From the NCBI RefSeq assembly GCF_030463565.1, contig NC_134646.1, positions 43,891,240 to 43,955,239 on the forward strand: a DNA stretch of 64,000 nt, given 5' to 3'. Under the pieces are notes generated by a model. That model did not search any database. It saw only the letters and a program-made list of their open reading frames with translations, and was not told the origin of the DNA. Positions 25,611 through 37,051 of this stretch are shown here, piece after piece; position 1 is the first letter of the stretch, and each line of letters opens with the position of its first letter. Both the position numbers and the translations under genes were made by a program. The DNA comes from Pelecanus crispus. Taxonomy: Eukaryota; Chordata; Aves; Pelecaniformes; Pelecanidae.

Positions 25611-26885
25611 AGAGAATCCTAGAATGCTTTGGGTTGGAAGGGACCTTTAGAGGTCACCTAGCTGAGCCCCCCTGCAGTGAGCAGGGACAGCTTTAACCAG
25701 ATCAGGTTGCTCAGAGCCCCGGCCAACCTGACCTTGAATGTTTCTAGGGATGGGGCCTCCACTACCTCTCTGGGCAACCTGTTCCAGTGCTTCACCACCC
25801 TCATTCTAAAAAATTTCTTCCTTATATCCAGTCTAAATCTGTTCTTCTTTAGTTTAAAACCATTACTCCTTGTCCTGTCACAACAGGCCTTGCTAAAAAG
25901 ATTCGCCCCATCCTTCCTGTAGGCCTCCTTTATGTACTGAAAGGCTGCAATAAGGTCTCCACAGAGCCTTCTCTTCTCCAGGCTGAACAACCCCAGCTCT
26001 CTCAGCCTGTCCTTGCAGGAGAGGTGCTCCAGCCCTCACATCATTTTTGTGGCCCTCCTCTGGACCCGCTCCAACAGCTCCATGTCCTTCTTGCGCTGAG
26101 GGCTCCAGAGCTGGATGCAGTACTCCAGGTGGGGTCTCACCAGAGCAGAGTAGAAGGGCAGAATCACCTCCCTCGACCTGCTGGCCACGCTTCTTGTGAT
26201 GCAGCCCAGGATACGGTTGGCTTTCTGGGCTGCGAGTGCACATTGTTGGCTCATGTCCAGCTTTTCATCCACCAGCACCCCCAAGGCCTTCTCCGCAGGG
26301 CTGCTCTCAATCCCTTCATCCCCCAGCCTGTATTGATACTGGGGGTTGCCCCGTCCCAGGTGCAGGACCTTGCACTTGGCCTTGTTGAACCTGATGAGGT
26401 TCACACAGACCCACCTCTCCAGCTTGTCCAGGTCCCTTTGGATGATATCTTGTCCCTCAGGCGTGTCAACCACACCACTCAGCTTGGTGTCATCTGCAAG
26501 CTTGCTGAGGGTGCACTCCATCCCACTGCCTATGTCACTGATGAAGATGTTAAACAGCACTGGTCCTATTACAGACCCCTGAGGGACACCACTTGTCACC
26601 GGTCTCCATTTGGACATTGGGCTGTTGACTACTACCCTCTGGATGCAACCATCCAGCCAATTCCTTATCCACCAAACAGTTCACCCATCAAATCCATATC
26701 TCCCCAACTGAGAGAGAAGGATGTTGTGGGGTACCATGTCGAAGGCCTTACAGAAGTCCAAATAGATGACATCTGTTGCTTTTTCCTTGTCCACTGATGC
26801 AGTCACTCCTCCATAGAAAGCCACTAGGTTGGTCAGGCAGGACTTGCCCTTGGTGAAGCCGTGCTGGCTGTCACACATGAAGACA
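25611..26885 (-). mobile_element. CR1 LINE, 5'-truncated, 3' end complete
   Basis: Read on the minus strand this is the 3' part of a chicken-repeat-1 non-LTR retrotransposon. It starts inside the reverse transcriptase ([19 protein letters not shown]) and continues through the palm motif [18 protein letters not shown], the catalytic region, and the C-terminal RDIRKKFF-like segment (LDIRKKFFRMRVVKHWNRL). It then runs into the short 3' UTR that ends in a CR1-type ATTCT repeat remnant (plus-strand AGAATCCTAGAATG at 25613). There is one continuous frame from about 26893 to 25658, broken only by two TGA codons at 26681-26683 (a Trp position in the family) and 26036-26038 (an Arg position). The left boundary is good to a few bases; the truncated 5' end is near 26872-26890. 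Confidence 0.95.
25658..26880 (-). pseudogene. CR1 ORF2 reverse-transcriptase remnant
   Basis: This is the C-terminal part of a CR1 ORF2 polyprotein, which in intact elements encodes an endonuclease and a reverse transcriptase that copy the element into the genome. The endonuclease and RT fingers are missing through 5' truncation, a usual outcome of LINE insertion. Within the remaining stretch the two nonsense codons are both TGA. The catalytic aromatic-Ala-Asp-Asp box reads Leu-Ala-Asp-Asp (plus-strand 26489-26500) where CR1 copies normally have Phe. I saw no frameshift, so the copy is decayed but not ancient. It cannot be functional. Confidence 0.93.
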
Positions 26886-26889
26886 CTCA

Positions 26890-29674
26890 GCACACTTTAC
26901 ATACTTCCATTACCATAAAAGAAATTCTGCAAAAGCTGTTCCTTGCAACAGCTCCTACTTGCAGCTGCAATATTTTAAAAAAACAACCAAAACCACCTCA
27001 CCAACATTTTCATGTGTCCTGCTAGAAACTTCTACTGATGATAATCAATTGCAATATATGCCTCAAAAGTAGGGAAAGACTAGCATAGCGAGTTCACTAC
27101 AGCAAGTTCCAAGTTACACCTTTCTTACGAGAAAAGCAGAAGTAAGGCTCCAATGACCTATCTAGGAGAAAAGAACAAGAGTAGTCCATCATCTTCCCAA
27201 ACACTAGAAAAATGAGAAGAAATACAAAACAATTAACTTTCTAGGCCTACAATATGTTCCAGAGATTAACTAAAGCCCAGAACATGCAAATCACACTACC
27301 TATAAAGTTTAAACTGGATAAAATGTTAAAGTCAACAGAAGAACAGTTTTAGGTTTCCTAACTTGGCAGTGACAAGGTAGGGCACATAAACGAATAAATA
27401 CTGCAATACACGATCTTCTTTTAGTGAGGATATCCCTTCTGAAGCAAGAACCCAGCTGAGTTAAAAAAAAAAAAAAAAGCAATAATTATGGGTGAGTCAG
27501 AAAGGGGGTTGCTGTACAAGAGGACTGCATGCTGAATTAAATGACAGCTGCAAAAGCAGCCACCCTCAAAACATGCCCTGATGGGCTCTTCAGAAATTCT
27601 GGGGAGGTGGTGAAAGGCCATGTATGTAGCCCAGCATGACATGGGGTGGGGCAAGAGAAAAAATCTGGAATAAAACGTAAAGACTAGACCTGGATAGCAG
27701 CTGCCTTTAAAATGCTCCTAAAGCTAGATGATGAGGTAAAGTTTCAATGCATGCCTGAAAAAATAGTTGTAGGAAGAGCAGTACAGATTATTTAGGAACT
27801 GCAGAAACATGGAGCAGCAGGAATTAGTAAAATAGTTCATTCTACACTAAAAATAAGTAGGAAGATGTTGGTACTTAACGTAAGATTATAGCAGAGTTTT
27901 AAGCAATACAGCAGGTGAAGAAACATCAGATGAATAAAAGCACATGCTCTCCCTTCCACTAGGAAACTGGAAGATCACAGGAACTTTGTACGTCTAGTAA
28001 GAGAGTGGGCTGAAGTTTTCAAAATTCAATTGAGAAATCATGCTAAGTCAGTCAAGCGCACAGTCCTACTCAAGAACACCTACATGCAAAATAACCCCAA
28101 AACATTTATGTATAGCTCGGCATAAATGCTAGCAGCACAAGATGTAAAACCCAAACATCTGTTTTTAATTAAGGACAGCGACAGAACAAGCATACCAGAA
28201 ATATGATGGAAGCAAGACAAATAAGAAAGATATTGATACAAAATATATACGACTAATCAAACTAAATATCAATATATTAATTCATCAAATCACATATGGA
28301 TTGAATTTCCAGGCCTAATAAGGTAAACTCTGTTGTTAGACAGTATTATCACCCACACAATTAAAGATGATGGCAGTAGCTATGACATGGAAGGACTGTA
28401 AGGCCAGTAATGTAACTGTAATGAAAGATGGCAATTATCAGCAGGTTGGATAAACGTCACACTGAAGAGGCCAAGACCACTTTTTTAACATCTTTTTTTT
28501 TTCATGCAGCCAATCAGGGACACCCAACTCTGCAGTCCCCGGAAGCGCACAAGATCTGAGTCAAAATGTTATTTTCAAAGACTGGCTTTGTGATTATAAC
28601 TTTTATTTCTGCAAGAATATTGACCAACTTTATTAACAAAGACAACAGTCCACTACTGCAGACTTCCATAAAAAAGGAGCAACATAAAATAAATATACTA
28701 AAATGAAACCAAAAAGACAAGTCAAAAAAATTAAGATGCAATGCTTGAAGACAACACTAAGACTGTATGCACTGAATTTCAGTATGATGACTTTAAATAC
28801 ACATGGCAAATTAAACATTTTTTGTGGGGAGGGGGAGGCTGGCATCGATTAAAAGACACTAGAATTTAAAAGCCAACCTTTGTAAAACCAGCAATCTAGC
28901 TTTAGCAGTCAAACAGAATCTGTCACTGAATGTAAAATTTACAGACAGATCAGAGTGTAGAGGAACAATTTGCAAAAGTGCATACAAACTGAACACCACC
29001 TTAGGAACAGGTACCATGCCCAAGTAAGCCAAGCAGATGATCAAAATAAAAGGCAAGGTGGTCAGGGAAGGCAAGGCCACAGAGGAAAAAAGTCCTCAAA
29101 GTCTGAACAAAATCCTAAATCAGTTTTTGGTACCACGCAGGAACTTGAGCAGAACCTCTACAAGCAACTCATTGAAGGTGTTATCCCTTGGAGCAAAACA
29201 TCAGAAGAGGTTACAGAGCAAAGACAATGGCCGGGGCTGGGGGCTATCACTCCCAAATTCTAAAGGAAATCAAGTAACTGCAGTATGAAACTTCTGGGTT
29301 AAAGCTGCCTCATTATCAAATGACTGGAAGCTGACAAAAGCGACAGCAAGCTTTTGGGAGTTCTGTGGGTAGAATGATCGCTTGTTTTTTAAGAAGAGAT
29401 TCCAGAGGGATCCAGGGAAGTACAGACTAATTATATTTTTCTGTACATAGCAAAGTGCCAGGAATAGTTCTAAAGCCATGAAAACAACTGCATTAAGATA
29501 CTGAGGAAAGTCAGCGTTACTTTTGCAAAGGAAAGTCATATTTGATAAACATTTTAGAGTTCTTCTACAGACTAAAAAGAGATGAGAGTAAGGAGATCTA
29601 ATGCAGCACGCTTGAAATTCCTAAACGCATCTGACACATTCCCTTGCCAAAAACCATTAAAGATGCTGTGCTGC
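26890..29674. other. Intergenic, no gene recognised
   Basis: This is AT-rich sequence between the CR1 element and the first LTR. It holds an A16 tract near 27463 and a T10 run at 28493-28502. Overlapping open frames around 28514-29288 on both strands have no recognisable similarity. Confidence 0.7.
29670..29674. repeat. Target-site duplication, LTR copy 1 (left)
   Basis: GCTGC immediately precedes the LTR and is repeated exactly at 30246-30250 immediately after it. Confidence 0.85.
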
Positions 29675-29979
29675 TGTCGTGGTTTAGCCCCAGCCAGCAA
29701 CTAAGCACCACGCAGCCGCTCGCTCACTCCCCCTACCCCGATGGGATGGGGGAGAGAATCGGAGGAGTAAGAGTGAGAAACACTCCTGGGTTGAGGTAAG
29801 AACAGTTTAATAATTGAAATAAAGTAAAATAGTAATGATAATAATAACAATATAATAATGATAATAACAATAATAATATACAAAGCAAGTGATGCACAAT
29901 GCAATTGCTCACCACCTGCTGACCGATACCCAGACAGTTCCCGAGCAGCGATCGCTGCTCCCCGGCCAACCCCCCCCAG

Positions 29980-29987
29980 TTTATATA
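29980..29987 (-). promoter_or_regulatory. TATA box of LTR copy 1
   Basis: The plus-strand TTTATATA reads TATATAAA on the minus strand. Its position, about 260 bases inside the U3 end of the LTR and upstream of the polyadenylation signal, is right for the retroviral core promoter. Confidence 0.6.
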
Positions 29988-29994
29988 CTGAGCA

Positions 29995-30002
29995 TGACGT
30001 CA
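29995..30002. promoter_or_regulatory. CRE/ATF palindrome TGACGTCA in LTR copy 1
   Basis: This is a perfect consensus cyclic-AMP response element, just upstream (in LTR orientation) of the TATA box. It is conserved at the same place in copy 2 (57003-57010). CREB/ATF binding is inferred from the motif. Confidence 0.6.
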
Positions 30003-30245
30003 TGTGGTATGGAATAGCCCTTTGGTCAGTTTGGATCAACTATTCTGGTTGTGCCCCCTCCCAGTTTCTTGTGCGCCTGGCAGAGCATGGGAAGCTGAAA
30101 AAGTCCTTGACTAGCATAAGCAGTACTCAGCAACAACTAAAAACATCAGCATGTTATCAACATTCTTCTCCTACTAAATCCAAAACACAGCACTATGCCT
30201 GCTGCTAGGAAGAAAATTAACTCTATCACAGCCGAAACCAGGACA

Positions 30246-30250
30246 GCTGC
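30246..30250. repeat. Target-site duplication, LTR copy 1 (right)
   Basis: GCTGC is the partner of 29670-29674. Confidence 0.85.
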
Positions 30251-33200
30251 CAAGAGAAGAAGTTGTTGTATCAGTAAATTCTTTAAAGATAGAAGAGAAA
30301 GGTTATGAATCAGTAGTCGTTCTTTCCTAAGGACATGGATCTCCAACAGAACATCACACGCACCTACGTTGGCACTAGCAAAGTACAACCTATTCATAAG
30401 GGTTCTGAGACAGCAATTTCCGAAGGCCACAGCATGTTCCAGTAACACTAAATTACTCAAAGTAATAAAGGGATAAAGGAATTAAAAAATTGCAGAACCA
30501 TTTCACTGAGGAAATAGGTGTTAAAACCAGCGGACTAAATTCACTGTAGATAAGTGACAACAATTCACGCTGGGGAAAATACAAAAAAAATCAGTCCTAA
30601 ATACATATATAAGGAATGGACTCCAAGTTGACCATTAATTATTCAAGACTGTGTTATTGTTCTTATATAGCTTCTGAAAATGTAAGTGTAAAGGTTAAGA
30701 AAAGGCAAAACAGTTAGGCATTGCATTTGGAAGCAATATAAAACAAAACACAAAACATGCTCATTTTTTTTTTAGGTAAATCCACAGTGAATACTGTGAG
30801 TGGTTCCACCCACTCTTCCTTCGAGAAACTGGAAAAGTAAAGGACAACAAAGGTCACATAAGGTACAAAAGAGCCTCCCAGCAACAAGCAACTGAAAGAA
30901 ATATGACTCTTCAGTTTGAAACAGAAACAACTGAGGCAGGCAGGATACGACAGAGGTCTACAAACTCAAGAGCGGCACAAGAGGGTTGTTATAATGTCTC
31001 ATCAAATGTAAGAACCTGTAGGCCTCAACCAGAGCTATCAAATGGCAGATTCAAACGTATCAATCACACGTCGCTGGAAGTACAAGAGTCTGCTAAGGAG
31101 ACATCACCACCCATTTGATCCATTACCTCGCTATGCATTCACTACTTCCACTGTCTGAGACATCACAGCAGGCCAGACAGAACCCTAGTCTGACAAACAA
31201 ATATTCTTAGAGTAGGTGTACACAGTAAATGCTGAAATGGATTACTGCTTTTAACTAGTTTTCACTTCTAATTTACCAGTTTGAAGAAAAGGGAAAAACA
31301 GGTCTTTTAAAAATATGACTTTAAGGCTACCAACACTTCAGTCTGCTCCTATAGCAACAGTAGTAATAAAAACATAGTATGAGTATGTATTGCAACATTT
31401 TAAAAAAATTACTTAGCAGCATGCTGAAATTCTTCTGAGGGTGTTATTTGAGGTTTTAATCACAAATGTAAACTAAAAATGCCATTGCTAATAACTTATT
31501 TAACAGTTCCCTTACCCAACAAGGGATAATAATAATTAGGGTCAGAACTCACTAAGAGGAAATTATTTTTAGTCTCTTAAATTTGGCTTCTGGTCAAGGA
31601 ATGTCACACAGGCTTTGCCTGTAAAATACTAAGGACAGGTATGGGCAGCAGCCAAGTTACTGACATTACTACTTGACTAGTAAAAATGGGAGTACCAGCT
31701 GTCCTTCCTCACCTTCAGTGCCCTCGAAAAAATTCATCTATTCTCTGGCCAATTCCTCCTATCAAAGAGAAACATAATTAGCAATTATATTTTTGGTGCA
31801 AAGACACATATGACACACAACTTTTCACAGCAAATAACACCACCTCTGTACAAAGAGATAATAGCAGATAAGGACTCCCGAAAGGACTACCTTTAGTGGT
31901 ATTTTATATTCCAAAGTGAGTAACACAACCAGCTATAAAATCCCCTGAACATACAACCATTCCTTTTATTATTTCTCAATACATACCTGCCAGAAGCTTG
32001 AACATGCACTGTTTTCTGGCACAAAGACAAAATTTCTCAGCTGCACAAATGAAGAAAATCTGAGACTTTAAAGACTCAAAGTTATCATCAGTAAGATCTC
32101 TTCTTTCTGTACTTCAGTTTGTGCCAAGGTGGGAAGTAATTTCAAAAGCTGAATCAACATCTGGATCATGATGTAATCAACACTGGAGCTAAGAAGTGAA
32201 GGTCCTAAACCACATTCATAGTTTTCTTCAGAGATGATAAAAACATCAATTACCAAAAATTACTTGATCTCAATAGAAAAGCCCGAGGTCAAATTTTTGG
32301 TAATTTTTCAGCATGAGAGGAACGCTCAGGATCATTTACAGCTGAGTAATTACTCTGCTTCAAAAGCTGCTTTGAATAAAATAAATGGCTATTTTATTGA
32401 CTATACATACGTATTAAAGATTATCAACACAACAGGTGAACAAGGTTCAAGAAGATACAGAGCAAAACACCCCGACTTCACACTCTGGAAGTGATATGTG
32501 TTTTCTAAACATCTACTGAGTCAGTGAAAAGTCTTTTATGCGGCAAGGTCTGCAACTGTACTGTTCATTGGTGTATGTGCAGCTCAGACTCAGGATATTA
32601 CAGAATTTAGCAACTCCAGTGACCAATCAACAGTCCTTCAATGTATACATGCAAGTGCTACTGGATTAAATGAGTGCTGTACATACATTCAAGAACAGAA
32701 CTGAGCACGTTTTCTCTTTATAAAAATACACTGCACATAACTAAATCTCCTAAAGGCAATTCAGGTATGCCAAAGATCTAGAAGCTCCTAGCTTTGTAGT
32801 GTTAGCTACAAACAAACAACAAACAAAGGAGACGCCTTGCCACTTTGTAGGGACTAACTGATAAGAATAAAAAATTACGCAGTTCACAATCTTTGCCCTA
32901 CATGAAAAACTTGATGCAATCACACCTGCCAACCAATAAACATGCCTCCGTATTTTATTAACCTTTGTGTAACATGATAATTCGAATAAAATCTCCACTC
33001 TATTCCAAATTGGAAAACGTGATTTTATAAAAATATAGTGCTTTAAAAATGTATCAGCATGTTATTTAAAACAATCACCATACCACAAACCAGATCTTTT
33101 TCAAATTGTTACGTACACAGATTTCGTAACACTAAATGGACTCTTCCAGGTAGCTGAACATACACGCTGGACTTCACAGCTGCTGAATTTCTGCTCTGAC

Positions 33201-33324
33201 CAAATAATACCAAGCCAGTTACATACATCAATCTTCAACTCATTTCCACCCCTCTCCCTTTAATTAGTATATATTTATATATTACCATCATGACATTAGA
33301 GTAGGTACTTATTCAAGGTAGTAT
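30251..33324 (-). other. Intergenic and probable CBR4 3' UTR
   Basis: The CBR4 stop codon is at 33325-33327, so transcript sequence continues to lower coordinates. Candidate minus-strand polyadenylation signals are ATTAAA (plus 33259-33264) and AATAAA (plus 32954-32959); which is used, and whether the UTR extends further, cannot be decided. The remainder is AT-rich with no recognised gene. Confidence 0.5.
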
Positions 33325-33503
33325 TTAAGTCAGAAGCTGCAAGCCTCCATCTACAACTAGAGTACTCCCTGTAACATAAGGGGACTCCAGAAGAAAGACA
33401 ACAGCTTGTGCAACTTCATGAGGCTCTCCAAATCTTCCAAGGAGAATTGCTTTCTTCAACTGATCTTCTTCCAAATGAGCAGTCATCTCTGTGTGAATAA
33501 AGC
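33325..33503 (-). CDS. CBR4: CBR4 exon 5: C-terminal part and stop
   Basis: This 179-base exon follows CTCTCCTCTCTTAG on the minus strand and ends in TAA at 33325-33327. It encodes the end of the short-chain dehydrogenase fold: GFIHTEMTAHLEED (human has HTDM), the ILLGRFGEPHEVAQAVVFLL helix and the VDGGLQLLT C-terminus, with the VVDGG motif typical of beta-ketoacyl reductases. In mammals CBR4 and HSD17B8 form a heterotetrameric NADPH-dependent 3-ketoacyl-ACP reductase of mitochondrial fatty-acid synthesis; CBR4 supplies the NADPH-binding reductase activity. Confidence 0.96.
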
Positions 33504-34895
33504 CTAAGAGAGGAGAGATATTTGTAGAGTTACCTAACCTTCAACTATATTTCTGTAGTGGATTTCCCTGGAATCCTCCAAAGTGAAATCTACTACCAGG
33601 ATTCAGCACCAGCTACTGTTCCCCAAAGTCTCAGAAGTCAGTCTACAATCATTTTATGGCCAAGACCAATTTTTTACCTAACCAATAAAATGCCTTCCGG
33701 TTTTGGAAGCACTGATGTAATAATCAAAATGCAGAGATCTATAGAAGTCCATCAAAAAAAAAAAAAAAAAAAAAGGTAACTAAAATTGGGTCCCAAAACC
33801 ATATTTAGCATCACTTTCCTGAAAGACAAAATACATTCCTTTCACCAAAACACTCTCAATAAAAACACGAGTATAAAACCTCTGGCAAGAAACCCCTATA
33901 GTTTGCAAGTGTTTCCATTATATTTTAGAACTTATGACAGCACTTGCATAATTTCTATTATAGCACTCATTTGAAGAATATTTCTCGACATTTTTGAAGG
34001 ACGTCTCTTTACAATTTTCAGTTATCTGAGATAACTGAAGAGAGTCTTCCCACTGCTGCACTTCTCTTCACATAAGCTGCAGCTTCATAAAGAGCTGATC
34101 TTATCTGCTTTCTAGCTTCCACCAAGGAGGGAAAGTCTTGGTTTTCCTCTCTACTGTACAACTCCGCCCATTTATGATGGCTCTGGACCCTTCAGTGAGC
34201 TCCTCAACTCACTAAACAATAAAAAGTATTTTTCCTGCCTAGTTCACAAGCTGAACTGGTTTATGTAGAGGTCTGAAAGGCATCAGAGCTAGCATAAGGT
34301 GAGCAGCAGAGTACACAGCTACGAGTGGAAAAAGTCAGAAAAGACAGAAGGGAGTTTTCCTTAAGGGTGGTGGTTTGCTTGGACTAGATGCATCTTGTGA
34401 AATCACAGCCTTGTCCTCACAGAACTTTCTTTCCAGACTCCCTCCTTTTACTACAGGGGTAGACAGGCATGCTTTCATGCCAGCTTCTCGTGGTCTTTCA
34501 TGTTTCTCTAATAACAGATAAGCATTCTTCAGCAGGAGACAAGGGTAGCTGTCTGTCTATAACTAGTTCTAATGCTTCCATCTGCAAGGACAGCAGGTTT
34601 TGAAGAAGGAACAACCAAAAAAAGACATTTATTATGTAATAATAGACAGAGGAACAGGTACACACACTCTTCCAAATTTCTCAGTGTCCCCTTAAAAAGA
34701 CTAAAGGTTTTGTAAAAGAATGTATTATATTTTAAACTGGAAAAAAAAAAGGAGATTAAAAACATGTACTTACAAAAGTTGAAGAAAATAATAGCAATTT
34801 GTCTCAAGTTACTTTCAGAGTACAGCAAATATCCAGCAGTCTTGATGATCATGTATTGCAACAGTCAAGGATATAGGAACTTCCCAAAAACTAAC
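33504..34895 (-). other. CBR4: CBR4 intron 4, 1.4 kb
   Basis: This is a GT-AG intron on the minus strand. It contains an A21 run at 33754-33774 on the plus strand and no recognised coding sequence. Confidence 0.88.
33754..33774. repeat. A21 homopolymer in CBR4 intron
   Basis: This is a run of 21 A with no retrogene or SINE body recognisable upstream of it, so it is treated as a simple repeat. Confidence 0.8.
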
Positions 34896-35030
34896 CTGGA
34901 GCAACCACGTTGACTCGAATTTGCTTTTTTGCTACTTCTTTAGCAAGAGAGCGTGAAAATCCAACTAATCCTGCTTTGGTAGCACTGTATACACTTTGAC
35001 CAGAGTTGCCTTTAAGTCCTACAATACTTC
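34896..35030 (-). CDS. CBR4: CBR4 exon 4: active site Ser135/Tyr148/Lys152
   Basis: This 135-base exon follows TTTCTTTATTTTAG and ends CCAG|GTTAGT. It carries the catalytic core of the short-chain dehydrogenase/reductase family. By summing exon lengths, Ser135 ([12 protein letters not shown]) and the YxxxK motif VYSATKAG fall at Tyr148 and Lys152, the same numbers as in the human enzyme. The segment after it ([19 protein letters not shown]) is the conserved beta-strand and loop that closes over the cofactor. Confidence 0.97.
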
Positions 35031-35622
35031 CTAAAATAAAGAAACATCAAAGAGAAGAAAAGATTAAATGACTAATATGAAACCTTGCACTAGCTTTATC
35101 ATTTTAGTTTTAAATCTGGAATGGCAAATGAGATTAAAAGAAAAGGAATTAAAAGTATATTACTAAATGTACTTTATAGCCTACTGCCAGGATAAGCAAA
35201 TCCCTCAATTATCTGTGATTTTTGTGGAATCCATATATCTATGTTGACCAACAGGCACCAGGAAAGTAATACGAAGAGCTTTCTAAAAAATTATCCTTGC
35301 ACAGAAAAAAAAATAACCCAAACCAACTATACCTATTTGACTCCTAGTTAATAACTAGCAGCTGGTGGATTTACATACTGAAAGAGCTGATAAAGAACAG
35401 TAAAATTCTTTTTTCAAGAAAATATAAACTCTGAGGTGTTTATTAGTGAAACAAGCTGGTTTTGCATTTAGAAGTTGCTGAAATTACACAAAAGAATAAG
35501 CATTCATAAAGAAATGCTAAATATAGAATGTCTAAATGCAAAGAAGACGGTCAACTTACACCTGCTAAACCTTTCTAGAACACTACTGCATAGAGTTCCA
35601 CTGGTTTAGACAAGCACCTTAC
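35031..35622 (-). other. CBR4: CBR4 intron 3, 592 bases
   Basis: This is a GT-AG intron on the minus strand with no other features seen. Confidence 0.88.
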
Positions 35623-35759
35623 CTATATTGACAATAGCACCTCCTTGTTGTTGAATCATACTTTTTACAGCAGCTTTGCATGTCAACATTGTTCCCAAAA
35701 GGTTAGTGTGAATCTGGGCTATCATATCTTCAGTCTTGGTTCTCAGTAACAAGCCATCC
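35623..35759 (-). CDS. CBR4: CBR4 exon 3
   Basis: This 137-base exon follows TGGTCTGTTTGTCAG and ends ATAG|GTAAGG. It encodes residues 88-134: RDGLLLRTKTEDM, the helix with the conserved SDR asparagine (HTNLLGTMLTCKAA, Asn107) and MIQQQGGAIVNIG leading to the catalytic serine on the next exon. The helix alphaE/F surface is the tetramer interface in this family. Confidence 0.96.
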
Positions 35760-36244
35760 CTGACAAACAGACCAAAAACCCCAAAAGAACTCACTGAACA
35801 ACCCCAATGATCACATTTACTCATAATAATACATGACTGATGAATGGGATATTTATGGGTATTTATATGGTTCTGTACATTCTAGCATTCAAAATAATGA
35901 CATTGCGAGGATGTCGCATAGCAAGAAAAAATTTAGCTATGCCTCTGGCAACAAAGCCTCCTTTGCAGAGAAGTATCAAACATCGATTTGGACTACTTCA
36001 GGGTGAAGAAGGAGAAGAAAGAGGAGTAGAGGGGGAACTTATAAACTCAAAATGCAGAAACTACAGTGAAAGCAGTATCATGTTAGAATTTTACCTTCAT
36101 CAGGAACAAAATATTGGTGAGCACTTAATACTGTTTCCAGATATATTCAGTAACAATACTCTTACTAAATACAAAGGCCCTTAGCACCTCATAATAAGAT
36201 GCTGTCATCTAGAATTGCATATAATCTTGTAATGAATAACTAAC
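35760..36244 (-). other. CBR4: CBR4 intron 2, 485 bases
   Basis: This is a GT-AG intron on the minus strand. It includes a purine-rich tract on the plus strand (about 36000-36040). An open frame running 35840-36184 on the plus strand lies wholly inside the intron and is judged accidental. Confidence 0.88.
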
Positions 36245-36365
36245 CTGTTGATCCCAGCTGCATTAACCAAGTAGTTAACAGGACCTAAATTCCTCTGCAT
36301 CTCCTCAAAAGCATTTTGGACTTCTTGTTCACTGCATACATCACAGCTAAGTGCCAGATGTCCTG
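36245..36365 (-). CDS. CBR4: CBR4 exon 2 (tandem CAGCAG acceptor)
   Basis: This 121-base exon ends ACAG|GTTAGT. It encodes residues 48-88: HLALSCDV (the acidic Asp56 that normally contacts the adenine), the EEMQRNLGPVNYLVNAAGIN stretch and the NAAG motif (Asn82-Gly85), an SDR signature. The acceptor is ATACAGCAG, so splicing may occur after the first or second CAG. The first choice (36365) gives Ala48 and a 237-residue protein, the human length; the second (36362) would delete one residue. Confidence 0.95.
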
Positions 36366-36909
36366 CTGTATTGAAATAAAAGCACATCATAATAATAATA
36401 AAAGATAGTATACCATTCATAAACCTTCTTCAGAATTTATCAAGTCAATTGCTAGAACAGATGTTGAACTAGCTGTAACTTGAGGAACCCATTTAATCGC
36501 CAAAGAACAATTTTCAAGTACTGTATTGATCAGTTACGTGACAATTTCTTGGTTTGTATTTTGGCCTTTTGAAATCAGAAGTTCAGCATGAGCAGACTGG
36601 TCTCAGTTCTGGCTTGGTCGGGAGCCAAGGATGACTCAATTCATAGCACCTCCCTGTTATGACCTTGAACAATTCATTTCATCTTACCTATTCCATCTGC
36701 AAGATATGAATTGTAACATACTTAACTTTCCCAAAGAATACTGTGAAAAGAAAATAGTACTGTACTGATACAGCTTTTATTCCAAATTTCTCAGCCTTTA
36801 CTTTCATTTTCATCTAGTTAAACAATGAGGTTTATTTTATGACTTACTACTTTTACAGGTTACCTAAGCATTGAACAGTGAGGAAAGTATTGCAAAGCAG
36901 CATACATAC
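36366..36909 (-). other. CBR4: CBR4 intron 1 (between coding exons), 544 bases
   Basis: This is a GT-AG intron on the minus strand. Nothing else was recognised in it. Confidence 0.88.
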
Positions 36910-37051
36910 CACCAAGATTACGTGCAGTGGTCTGGGCTACTTCCAGATTTCTAGCAATAATCGCCAGGCGGCAGCCTTTCTGTGCCAGTAGTTCTGCAAC
37001 AGCTTTTCCTATTCCTCGGGATCCTCCAAAAATGGCGCAAACCTTGCCCAT
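36910..37051 (-). CDS. CBR4: CBR4 exon 1 coding part: start codon and Rossmann motif
   Basis: It begins at ATG (37049-37051) with MGKVCAIFGGSRGIGKAVAE; the GGSRGIG nucleotide-binding loop is at residues 9-15 and RNLEVAQTTARNLG follows. Human CBR4 starts MDKVCAVFGGSRGIG, which fixes this start. The frame stays open upstream to 37138 with further ATG codons, but that 29-codon extension has no counterpart in the family. The bases before the ATG (TTATTTTTCAAG) look like a 3' splice site, so the 5' UTR may come from a separate exon. The donor is GGTG|GTATGT. The Arg and Lys near the NADPH pocket (Arg12, Arg34 of ARNLE) agree with NADPH preference. Confidence 0.95.

Larger units (their letters stand above)
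29675..30245 (-). mobile_element. Solo LTR of an avian endogenous retrovirus (copy 1)
   Basis: This is a 571-base element bounded by TGTCGTGG on the left and CCAGGACA on the right, so it has the 5'-TG...CA-3' ends of a retroviral LTR. It is flanked by the 5-bp direct repeat GCTGC (29670-29674 and 30246-30250). The promoter-like elements read on the minus strand: TATATAAA (from 29980-29987), then an ATTAAA polyadenylation signal (from 29806-29811). No retroviral internal sequence adjoins it, so it is a solo LTR left by recombination between two LTRs. I recognise the end sequences as a family common in avian genomes; the 5-bp duplication fits a class III (ERVL-like) origin, but the family name is not certain. 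Confidence 0.93.

Noticed and set aside
26024-26797. A 257-codon plus-strand open frame
   Set aside because: It is the antisense of the CR1 reverse-transcriptase frame and has no independent support.
29701-30039. Minus- and plus-strand open frames inside LTR copy 1 and the matching ones in copy 2 (56709-57216)
   Set aside because: They are non-coding LTR sequence. The similarity between the two sets simply reflects the repeated LTR.
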